DNA of 64,000 nucleotides, taken from contig NZ_CP022436.1 of the NCBI RefSeq assembly GCF_002224285.1, positions 1,116,001-1,180,000 on the forward strand, read 5' to 3'. Shown here one piece after another: positions 57,357-64,000 of the stretch (its first letter is position 1; each line of letters starts with the position of its first letter). The notes under the pieces were generated by a model. It saw only the letters and a list, made by a program, of their open reading frames with translations, made no database searches and had not been told where the DNA came from. Source of the stretch: Arthrobacter sp. YN (lineage in GTDB: Bacteria; Actinomycetota; Actinomycetes; Actinomycetales; Micrococcaceae). The translations under genes and the position numbers were made by a program.

Positions 57357-57402
57357 CACAAAACAACGGCGGCGCCGCCCCGGAAAGGGGAGGCACCGCC
57401 GT
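57357..57402 (-). terminator. Terminator downstream of the symporter gene
   Basis: On the minus strand an 11-bp stem (ACGGCGGTGCC with one G-T wobble against GGCGCCGCCGT) has an inner TCCCC/GGGG-like continuation and is followed by TGTTTTGTG. It lies 27 bases past the symporter stop and should end that transcript. Confidence 0.7.
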
Positions 57403-57428
57403 CGAACATTGCTCTGTTACGTGCAGCG

Positions 57429-58964
57429 TTACTTGTGGCTGCTGACCGGGTGGGCCTCAGGCGGGAGTTCCTCAGAGACTGCGCCGGCAACGCGCTTGTC
57501 CCAGGCCTCGCGGACTGCGGGATCAGTGGGCGGGGTGAGCAGTGAAATCACTACGTAGGCGATGAACGAAGCGGCGAGACCGTAGTAGATCGGTTCGTTG
57601 GCGTAGACGCCGTCCGCGCTCGGAATGACACCCAGGGCGAAGAGGATCAGCAGGGTCAGCGTCAGCACCGATCCAACTGCCATGGACCACGCAGCGGCGA
57701 TGCCCGTGCCGCGCTTCCACACCAAGCCGCCCAGAATTGCTACCAGGAGGCCGCCTACCAGGATGTCGTAGGCGATGGTGAGGGCAATCACCACGTCCTG
57801 AGCTGCCATGGAAATCAGTACTGCCACGATGCCGAGTCCAAGAACCCAGTAGCGGTTTGCCTTGACGTCGTGTTCGGGGTTTTCGCTGTCATCGGTGTTG
57901 ATGGTCTTGCCGAACCAGCTGGCCACGAACGGGACAACGTCTGCACGTGCCACCGTTGCTGCGGCAATCAGGGCGCCGGAAGCGGTGGACATCATGGCTG
58001 CAACAGCCGCGGCCATGACCAGGCCGCCGATGCCGACGGGCAGGATGTGGGTTGCCACCTCTGCGTACACAACGTCCTTGCCGAGGTTGGTGACATCGAT
58101 GTCCGGCAATGCCACCCGGGCAGCCAGGCCGATCACGGCGCCTGCGATGCCGTAGAGAATGCAGTAGACACCGGCCGTGGCGCCGCCCCAACGGGCAACG
58201 GTGGGGGTCTTGGCAGTGAAGACGCGCTGCCAGATGTCCTGGCCGATCAGGAGGCCCAATGTGTAGACCACGAAGTACGTGATGATGGTCTGGGCGCCGA
58301 TGCCATCGATCTGGAAGAAGGTGTCGTCGAGGCGCTCACGGATGCCGTCCATGCCGCCGGCCGCGTTCAGGACGAACGGGAGCATCAGGAAGAAGATGCC
58401 TACGGTCTTGATGATGAACTGAACCTGGTCGGCCAACGTAATCGACCACATGCCGCCGATGGTGGAGTAAACCAGGACGATCGCGCCGCCAACGGCGATG
58501 GCAAGCCAGCGTTCCCAGTCGAAGAGCACCACGAAGATGGTGGCGTAGGCGCCGGTGGACGTAGCGCAGAGCATGAGCGTGTACGCCAGCATGACGATGC
58601 CGGAGGTCTGCGTGGCCCTGCTGCCGTAGCGAAGGCTCAGCATCTGGGAGACCGTGTAGATCTTCAGGCGCTGGATGGTGCCGGCGAACAGGAGGCTGAG
58701 CAGCAGCACGCCTGCGCCGATGGCCACCACCAGCCACATGCCGGAGATGCCGAACTTGTAGCCGAGGCCGACGCCGCCCACGGTGGAAGCGCCACCGAGG
58801 ACCACAGCGGCCATGGTGCCGGTGTAAAGGAACGGTCCCAGGCGGCGGCCGGCCACCAGGAAGTCGCTGTTGTTCTTGGTGCGGGACTTGCCCCACCAGC
58901 CGAATGCCAGCATGGCGAGCAGGTACACCACCACGATTGCGATGTTAATAGCCGAAGATTCCAT
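57429..58964 (-). CDS. Sodium:solute symporter (SSS family)
   Basis: A 511-residue sodium-coupled transporter with about 13 transmembrane helices. The core has the SSS pattern: SDFLVAGRRLGPFLYTGTMAAVVLGGASTVGGVGLGYKFG, RYGSRATQTSGIVMLAYTLMLCATS and AAVAAMMSTASGALIAAATVARADVVPF, which carries the likely sodium site. Substrates of the family include proline, pantothenate, sugars, urea and organic acids. None can be assigned by sequence here, but the neighbouring guanidino/arginine-type enzymes suggest a nitrogenous acid or amine. The start is ATG at 58964, with AAGGA six bases upstream. It is divergent from the XRE-cupin regulator, with a dyad between them. Confidence 0.9.
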   Translation of the reverse strand: MESSAINIAIVVVYLLAMLAFGWWGKSRTKNNSDFLVAGRRLGPFLYTGTMAAVVLGGASTVGGVGLGYKFGISGMWLVVAIGAGVLLLSLLFAGTIQRLKIYTVSQMLSLRYGSRATQTSGIVMLAYTLMLCATSTGAYATIFVVLFDWERWLAIAVGGAIVLVYSTIGGMWSITLADQVQFIIKTVGIFFLMLPFVLNAAGGMDGIRERLDDTFFQIDGIGAQTIITYFVVYTLGLLIGQDIWQRVFTAKTPTVARWGGATAGVYCILYGIAGAVIGLAARVALPDIDVTNLGKDVVYAEVATHILPVGIGGLVMAAAVAAMMSTASGALIAAATVARADVVPFVASWFGKTINTDDSENPEHDVKANRYWVLGLGIVAVLISMAAQDVVIALTIAYDILVGGLLVAILGGLVWKRGTGIAAAWSMAVGSVLTLTLLILFALGVIPSADGVYANEPIYYGLAASFIAYVVISLLTPPTDPAVREAWDKRVAGAVSEELPPEAHPVSSHK

Positions 58965-59062
58965 GAACGGTCCTTGGAGCTGATGCACGGAGGTTGGGGT
59001 TTTCGACGATACTCCTGCGAAGCGTCGAAGTCTCTGTGCTGATGGTTGGAGATTGGGGAAGA

Positions 59063-59087
59063 GTGTTGTGTGCCTCACAGACAACAC
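59063..59087. promoter_or_regulatory. Imperfect palindrome between symporter and regulator (candidate operator)
   Basis: Arms GTGTTGT (59063-59069) and ACAACAC (59081-59087) are symmetric about a GTGCCTCACAG-like centre in the 268-base divergent intergenic region. XRE-cupin regulators bind dyads in the promoter of the adjacent transport genes, so this is the best candidate site. Binding is not shown. Confidence 0.4.
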
Positions 59088-59232
59088 TTGTTGCCTATGA
59101 GGATATGTTGTGATCGGAGTAACAGTCAAGATGCTTTGGTCATGGTTCCGCCGATTCTGGTCCTGTTGGCCCGTCTCCCGGCTACTATTGCTCCAATGAC
59201 AGGGCCACATGACAGGCCTGAAAGGTTCGTGA

Positions 59233-59808
59233 ATGAAGGCTCTCCCCGTTGAACCGAGCAATGTTCCCGTTGCCATCGGTTCCAGAATCCGCGCAGCCCG
59301 GCAGGCGCAGCGCCTCACCATCGAGCAAGTGGCTGACGCCACCGGGCTGACCAAGGGATTCCTCAGCCGCGTGGAGCGTGACCTGACATCGCCGTCGGTC
59401 GCCTCTTTGGTCACCTTGTGCCAGGTGTTGTCGGTCTCTGTGGGTGATTTGTTCGCCGCCCCGGAGACGCACCTGACAAAACGCGACGACGGCCCCCGCA
59501 TCTCCCTGGGCGGCCAGGGCATCGTGGAGCGGTTGCTCACGGCCCGCTCCGAGCGCCGGCTCCAGATTCTGCAGGCCACCATAGAGCCGCGCGGCCGTGG
59601 GGAGAATGAGCTCTACGCCGTGGACTGCGACGTCGATGTCCTGCACGTGGTCAAGGGCAGGATCAAGCTCATTCTGACCAACGAGGCGTACGACCTCGAA
59701 GAAGGGGACACGCTCTCCTTCCCCGGCCGCGAACCGCACACGTGGATCAACCCCACGGACGAGACCGTCGAGGTGCTCTGGGTGCTGGTGCCGGCGGCGA
59801 GCCGCTAG
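59233..59808 (+). CDS. XRE-family regulator with cupin domain
   Basis: A 191-residue transcription factor with an N-terminal XRE helix-turn-helix (residues about 15-70; RIRAARQAQRLTIEQVADATGLTKGFLSRVERDLTSPSVASLVTL). The C-terminal cupin beta-barrel (about 115-190; VDVLHVVKGRIKLILTNEAYDLEEGDTLSFPGREPHTWINP) would bind a small ligand. Members of this group (PuuR-like) regulate polyamine, amino-acid or amine catabolism. It is divergent from the symporter and converges with the APC permease gene six bases away, and so probably controls the whole island, sensing the compound it degrades. Confidence 0.9.
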   Translation: MKALPVEPSNVPVAIGSRIRAARQAQRLTIEQVADATGLTKGFLSRVERDLTSPSVASLVTLCQVLSVSVGDLFAAPETHLTKRDDGPRISLGGQGIVERLLTARSERRLQILQATIEPRGRGENELYAVDCDVDVLHVVKGRIKLILTNEAYDLEEGDTLSFPGREPHTWINPTDETVEVLWVLVPAASR

Positions 59809-59813
59809 GGCGG

Positions 59814-61787
59814 TTAGCCCACGTGCACCCACGGCCGGCGGGTGATGTCCGGCTCGGCTTCCCTCAGCACTTCGCGGGTCACCGGGGCGATCTCCCCTTC
59901 TCCGAAGAACAGGAACTTGCTGAGGTTGGAGATCGGGTTGCCCTCGGTCCAGCGGAAGTAGATGTGGGGCATGAATCCCGTGACGTCGCGGATGTGGAGC
60001 AGCACGGCCGCCACAGTGTTGGGGACGTTGTTGCTGTGCACTTCAAGGATCTTGAAACCGTGCCGGGTCTTGCCCACAACCTGGAGTTCCTGTTCGAAGT
60101 CTGAGCTGTCATCCACGATGACCTCAATGAAGAGGGCGTCGCAGTCAACGGGCAGGTGGCTGGCCTGCTGCGCGTGCTGGAGCTTTTCGCGGTACCTGCT
60201 GGCGCTGAGGTGTTTGGGTTCATGCGCGATGATCCGGACAGGACCCTCGGAAGCGTTGGCGGTGAATTCCAGGGCCTTCTCGTCCATCTTGATGTGGGTG
60301 GCCCGGAGTTCGAAGGCGCGCCGCATGCGGGAAATGAAGCTGACCACCATGATGCCCAGGATGAAGAGTGCCGCGATCTTCAGGCCGTCAGGCCGCTCGA
60401 TCGAGTTGACCACTGTGGTGTAGACGAAGACGAGGGAGATGATTCCGAAGCCGATGAATTGGCCGCGTTGCTTCTTTCGCCGTGCGGACAGGGTGACTGC
60501 GATGGAAGCAGAGGTGATCAGGACCAGCACGCCGGTGGCATACGCGCCACCCTGGGCGTTGACGTCAGCCTGGAAAATGATGGTGACGATGAAGGCGATC
60601 ACAGTGAACACCAGGACCAGCGGGCGCAGTGCCCGGGCCCAGGCCGGAGCCATGCCGTAGCGGGGCAGGTATCGCGGCACGAGGTTCAGCAGCCCGGCCA
60701 TGGCGGACGCGCCGGCGAACCAGAGGATGGCGATGGTGCTGACGTCGTAGACGGTACCGAAGCCGTCGCCGAGGAACTTGTGTGCAAGGTAGGCGAGCGC
60801 GCGGCCCTCTGCTTTGCCGCCGTCCTGGAACTCGGCGGCCGGGATCAGCATGACGGTGGTGAAGCTGGAGGTGATGAGGAACGAGCTCATGATGATGGCC
60901 GCAGTGGTCAGCAGTTTGTGGGCACCCTTGATCCGGCCGGCCGGGTTGGCTTCGGTGTCCGTGGCGTGTCCCTTGATCTGGGGCATAACGGCCACGCCGG
61001 TCTCAAATCCGGAGAGTCCCAGTGCCAGGCGGGGGAAGACCAGAAGGGCCAGGGCGATCATCATGATGGGGTCGCCGTGGGAGGTGGTGAGTGCGGTCCA
61101 CCAGTCGGTAATGACTCCGGCTTCGGTGAAGAGATGGGTCATGGATACGACGATGACCACAAGGTTCAGTGCCAGGAACGCTGCCACCAGTACTACTGCC
61201 ACGTTGATGGCTTCCTTGAATCCGCGAAGGAAGACCACACCCAGCCCGGCGATCAAGGCCAGCGTGATGACAACTTGCTGGCCTTCCAGGAAGTGCGGCG
61301 CGAAGGGGTTCTCGATCAGGTGGGCTGTGGCGTCGGCAGCTGAGAGCGTGATGGTGATCATGAAGTCCGTGGCTGCGAACCCCAGGAGGGCCAGGACGAA
61401 GAGCTTGCCGCCCCAGCGGGGGAGGAGCCGTTCCAGCATGGCGATGGAGCCTTCGCCGCGAGGACTCTCGCGGGCCACGCGGCGGTAGACGGGCAGTGCG
61501 CCGGCCAGGGTTGCCAGTACCAGGAGCAGGGTGGCCAAGGGGGACAGCAGGCCCGCTGCCAGTGCGGCAATGGCGGGCTGGTAGCCGAGCGTGGAGAAGT
61601 AGTCCAGGCCGGTGAGGCACATGACCTTCCACCAGGCTTGCGGCTTGTGAGCGTCCGATGGGCGGCCGTGTGGCCCTTGCCTCTTGCCTGAGGTGTCCGG
61701 CATTCCTTCCAGCAGCCAGGGCTTGAGCTTGAAGGAGTTCTTTGGCCGGTTGGCCGGATCGGCCGGAGGCCTCGACAAGGTGGTCAC
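59814..61787 (-). CDS. APC-superfamily permease (amino acid/amine transporter-like)
   Basis: A 657-residue membrane transporter with about 12 transmembrane helices in residues 50-480 (starting [45 protein letters not shown]). A cytoplasmic C-terminal domain of about 170 residues follows ([42 protein letters not shown]), possibly for regulation. The APC superfamily moves amino acids, polyamines and similar cations. The substrate here is unassigned. The start is GTG at 61787, with AAAGGA just upstream; an earlier start is unlikely. It is divergent from the ureohydrolase gene, so the two share a regulatory region. Confidence 0.85.
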   Translation of the reverse strand: MTTLSRPPADPANRPKNSFKLKPWLLEGMPDTSGKRQGPHGRPSDAHKPQAWWKVMCLTGLDYFSTLGYQPAIAALAAGLLSPLATLLLVLATLAGALPVYRRVARESPRGEGSIAMLERLLPRWGGKLFVLALLGFAATDFMITITLSAADATAHLIENPFAPHFLEGQQVVITLALIAGLGVVFLRGFKEAINVAVVLVAAFLALNLVVIVVSMTHLFTEAGVITDWWTALTTSHGDPIMMIALALLVFPRLALGLSGFETGVAVMPQIKGHATDTEANPAGRIKGAHKLLTTAAIIMSSFLITSSFTTVMLIPAAEFQDGGKAEGRALAYLAHKFLGDGFGTVYDVSTIAILWFAGASAMAGLLNLVPRYLPRYGMAPAWARALRPLVLVFTVIAFIVTIIFQADVNAQGGAYATGVLVLITSASIAVTLSARRKKQRGQFIGFGIISLVFVYTTVVNSIERPDGLKIAALFILGIMVVSFISRMRRAFELRATHIKMDEKALEFTANASEGPVRIIAHEPKHLSASRYREKLQHAQQASHLPVDCDALFIEVIVDDSSDFEQELQVVGKTRHGFKILEVHSNNVPNTVAAVLLHIRDVTGFMPHIYFRWTEGNPISNLSKFLFFGEGEIAPVTREVLREAEPDITRRPWVHVG

Positions 61788-62008
61788 TGTGTCCTTTCGT
61801 GCAGCACGGTGCTGCTTCCGCAAGGAGCGTATGGCCGCGTTCGACGCCGGGACCCCGGTTTTTATGGAATCTTTACGCCCACTGTGACCGGCATCTCATG
61901 ACGCGTGCGTTCAAATCTGGGTTGTAAACAGGTGATGCATATAAGGAAACTTTGAGTGTATGATGGGTGTCACAGTCATCCCAGCTATCCACTAAGGAGT
62001 GGCGCATT

Positions 62009-63070
62009 TTGGAAGAGCTCCGTATTGAGGCCAACGGCAACCTTGGTCCCATCGATTCGTCCCGCATCCCGCGCTATGCCGGTGCCGCCACCTATGCCCG
62101 CCTGCCCCGCCTTGACCAGGTGGCCAAGGCTGATGTCACTGTTGTAGGCGTCCCCTTCGACTCCGGCGTTTCCTATCGTCCCGGCGCGCGCTTCGGCGCC
62201 AACCACGTGCGTGAGGCCAGCCGTCTGCTGCGCCCGTACAACCCCGCCTGGGACGTCAGCCCATTCGAGAACATCCAGGTGGCCGACGCCGGCGACATGG
62301 CCGTGAACCCGTTCAACATCAACGAGGCCATCGAAACCGTCCAGCAGAACGCCTTGGACCTCACGGCCAACGGCAGCAAGCTGGTCACCCTGGGTGGCGA
62401 CCACACCATTGCCCTGCCCCTCCTCCGCGCAGCCGCGGAGCGCGCCGGTGAGCCGATCGCCATGCTTCACTTCGACGCACACCTGGACACCTGGGACACC
62501 TACTTCGGCGCCGAGTACACGCACGGCACGCCCTTCCGCCGCGCCGTCGAGGAAGGCATCCTGGATACCGAAGCCATCAGCCACGTGGGTACCCGCGGCC
62601 CGCTGTACGGCAAGAAGGACCTCGACGACGACCACCGCTTCGGCTTCGGAATCGTCACCTCTGCAGACGTCTATTACCAGGGCGTGCTGGAAACGGTGGC
62701 CAAGATCCGTGACCGCATCGGCAACCGTCCGCTGTACATCTCCGTGGATATCGACGTCCTGGACCCGGCCCACGCCCCGGGTACCGGCACCCCCGAGGCC
62801 GGTGGCATCACCAGCCGCGAACTCCTCGAAATCATCCGTGGCTTCCGCGGCATGAACCTCGTCGGTGCGGACATCGTAGAAGTTGCTCCGGCGTATGACC
62901 ACGCAGAAATTACCGGTGTGGCAGGCAGCCACGTAGCCTACGAGCTCGTGACCCTCATGGCGGACAATGCCGTCGAAGGCGACCGCCAAGGTGCCCCGAA
63001 CGGCTACGCACAGCAGGCTCTCGGTGCCCGCATCGCAGAGCTCGCCAAGGCAACAGGGGATCAGCGATGA
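62009..63070 (+). CDS. Ureohydrolase, agmatinase/guanidinobutyrase type
   Basis: A 353-residue manganese-dependent ureohydrolase of the arginase/agmatinase family that splits a guanidino group to release urea. Manganese ligands are visible: H132 (GGDHTIALP), D156/H158/D160 (FDAHLD) and D247/D249 ([14 protein letters not shown]). The text [14 protein letters not shown] and [14 protein letters not shown] is typical of the agmatinase/guanidinobutyrase/guanidinopropionase branch, not arginase. Its exact substrate is not settled. The ThDP enzyme next to it favours a guanidino acid (see finding). The start is TTG at 62009, with AAGGAG nine bases upstream; an in-frame GTG at 61967 is less likely. 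It overlaps the next gene by ATGA. Confidence 0.86.
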   Translation: MEELRIEANGNLGPIDSSRIPRYAGAATYARLPRLDQVAKADVTVVGVPFDSGVSYRPGARFGANHVREASRLLRPYNPAWDVSPFENIQVADAGDMAVNPFNINEAIETVQQNALDLTANGSKLVTLGGDHTIALPLLRAAAERAGEPIAMLHFDAHLDTWDTYFGAEYTHGTPFRRAVEEGILDTEAISHVGTRGPLYGKKDLDDDHRFGFGIVTSADVYYQGVLETVAKIRDRIGNRPLYISVDIDVLDPAHAPGTGTPEAGGITSRELLEIIRGFRGMNLVGADIVEVAPAYDHAEITGVAGSHVAYELVTLMADNAVEGDRQGAPNGYAQQALGARIAELAKATGDQR

Positions 63071-64000
63071 TCGATTTTGATCCCGGCACAGCAGCTCCTA
63101 CCAAGGGCACCAACCAGCGCAACGGCGGGGACCTCGTCGTCGAGACCCTCGAAGCGCTGGGCGCGAAGACCGTTTTCGGTATTCCGGGCCAGCACGCTCT
63201 CGGGCTGTTTGACGCCATGGGCCGCGGCAACCTCCACTTCGTTTCTTCCCGCGTGGAGAACAACTCGGCGTTCGCCGCCGACGGTTACTCCCGCGCCACC
63301 GGCGAGGTGGGTGTGTTGTTCCTGTCCACAGGTCCCGGCGCGCTGACGTCCCTGGCAGGTTTGCAGGAGGCTTACGCCACGGGCGTTCCCATGGTGGTTG
63401 TCGCCAGCCAGATCCCGCTCGATGGCCTGGGTGCACGTCGTAAGGGCATGTTGCACCAGCTTGATGACCAGAAGGCTTCGGCCGCGAACGTCACCAAGAG
63501 CCAGCGACTGATCCAGCACGCTTCCGGTATCCCGTCGGCCATCCAGGACGCCTGGACCGAAGCGATTTCCTCGCCGCAGGGTCCGGTCTGGATCGAAATC
63601 CCGCAGAACGTCCTGCTGGATCCGATCATGGTCCCGCCGGTTGAGGACGCCCTCGCCGAGGCGTTCGACAACCCGCCGCGCGTCGAACTGATCCGCGAGG
63701 CCGTGAAGTGGCTTTCGACGGCGGAACGTCCGGCGATCATCGCAGGCGGCGGTACCCGCCGTGGCCGGGCCGAGAAGTCGCTGCTCTCGATCGCCGAACA
63801 GCTCCGCGCACCGGTCATCTGCACTCCGGGCGGCAACGGTGCGTTCCCATGGACCCATGAGCTGTCCCTGCAGTCCTGGATCGAGGACCGGTACATGACC
63901 GACGTCCTGGAAGACGCCGATGTGCTGATCGTGATCGGGTCCTCCCTGGGTGAAGTGACGTCCAACTACTTCACGTTCGAACCCCGCGGGCGCATCATCC
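63067..64000 (+). CDS. ThDP-dependent enzyme of acetolactate-synthase/decarboxylase family (5' part)
   Basis: The visible 311 residues are the N-terminal part of a thiamine-diphosphate enzyme of about 550 residues; the C-terminal cofactor-binding domain is beyond the window. The PYR domain has the catalytic glutamate E64 in [20 protein letters not shown]. The middle domain starts about residue 200 ([43 protein letters not shown]). It could be a 2-oxo-acid decarboxylase (such as AruI, acting on 2-ketoarginine) or an acetolactate-synthase-like enzyme. The family alone does not decide. It overlaps the ureohydrolase stop (ATGA), so both are produced from one transcript. Confidence 0.8.
   Translation, partial: MIDFDPGTAAPTKGTNQRNGGDLVVETLEALGAKTVFGIPGQHALGLFDAMGRGNLHFVSSRVENNSAFAADGYSRATGEVGVLFLSTGPGALTSLAGLQEAYATGVPMVVVASQIPLDGLGARRKGMLHQLDDQKASAANVTKSQRLIQHASGIPSAIQDAWTEAISSPQGPVWIEIPQNVLLDPIMVPPVEDALAEAFDNPPRVELIREAVKWLSTAERPAIIAGGGTRRGRAEKSLLSIAEQLRAPVICTPGGNGAFPWTHELSLQSWIEDRYMTDVLEDADVLIVIGSSLGEVTSNYFTFEPRGRII

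Overview
The window comes from a high-GC Gram-positive bacterium, almost certainly an actinobacterium of the family Micrococcaceae (Arthrobacter or Paenarthrobacter type). The basis is protein recognition plus frequent GTG/TTG starts, an XPB-type helicase beside its actinobacterial partner, DUF3027, DUF6314 and DUF6457 proteins, a class-E-like sorting signal (LAATG) and actinobacterial c-di-AMP riboswitches. Most of it looks like chromosomal housekeeping and niche-adaptation DNA. I saw no prophage, transposase, CRISPR array or plasmid gene.

Layout. 1-5.3 kb: an OmpR-type response regulator cut by the window edge, a divergent lysE/lysG exporter-regulator pair, and a membrane-anchored multicopper oxidase with a small membrane partner. 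5.5-10 kb: XPB/ERCC3 helicase with its companion protein and a small membrane protein. 10.2-14.8 kb: cold-shock-domain protein, DUF3027 protein, MFS transporter, serC and a DtxR/IdeR regulator. 14.9-18.0 kb: three secreted cell-wall hydrolases, the first two each behind a c-di-AMP (ydaO-type) riboswitch. 18.2-24.3 kb: HNH endonuclease, then a molybdenum-cofactor block (mobA-like fusion, moeA, FdhF/YdeP-type oxidoreductase, fdhD). 24.4-27.5 kb: GH38 alpha-mannosidase.

27.5-31.8 kb: a minus-strand operon for a polar amino-acid ABC transporter (binding protein, frameshifted permease, ATPase) followed by two membrane-anchored proteins of unknown function. 32.0-37.3 kb: an HTH protein and membrane protein pair, divergent from an ABC-F ATPase that sits behind a leader terminator and overlaps an ABC exporter gene. 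37.3-45.6 kb: NUDIX hydrolase, DUF6314 protein, tRNA-Arg(CCT), membrane proteins, an inositol-phosphatase-like protein, pcrA helicase, a frameshifted wall-anchored Ig-like protein and a lipoprotein. 45.9-48.0 kb: sucCD. 48.2-57.2 kb: a large secreted PIG-L deacetylase with repeat domains, a class I glutamine-amidotransferase-like hydrolase, a LOG-family protein, twin membrane-anchored metzincin proteases, a rubrerythrin-VIT1 fusion and two small proteins. 57.4-64 kb: a catabolic island with a sodium:solute symporter, XRE-cupin regulator, APC permease, ureohydrolase and a ThDP enzyme cut by the window end. I read the island as likely degradation of arginine-derived guanidino compounds.

The most interesting signals are an apparent attenuator ahead of the ABC-F gene, the paired c-di-AMP riboswitches, the guanidino/ThDP island, and two genes each broken by loss of one C in a C5 run. 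The two breaks share one signature, so they may be sequencing artefacts. All family assignments were made by eye, without a database search.
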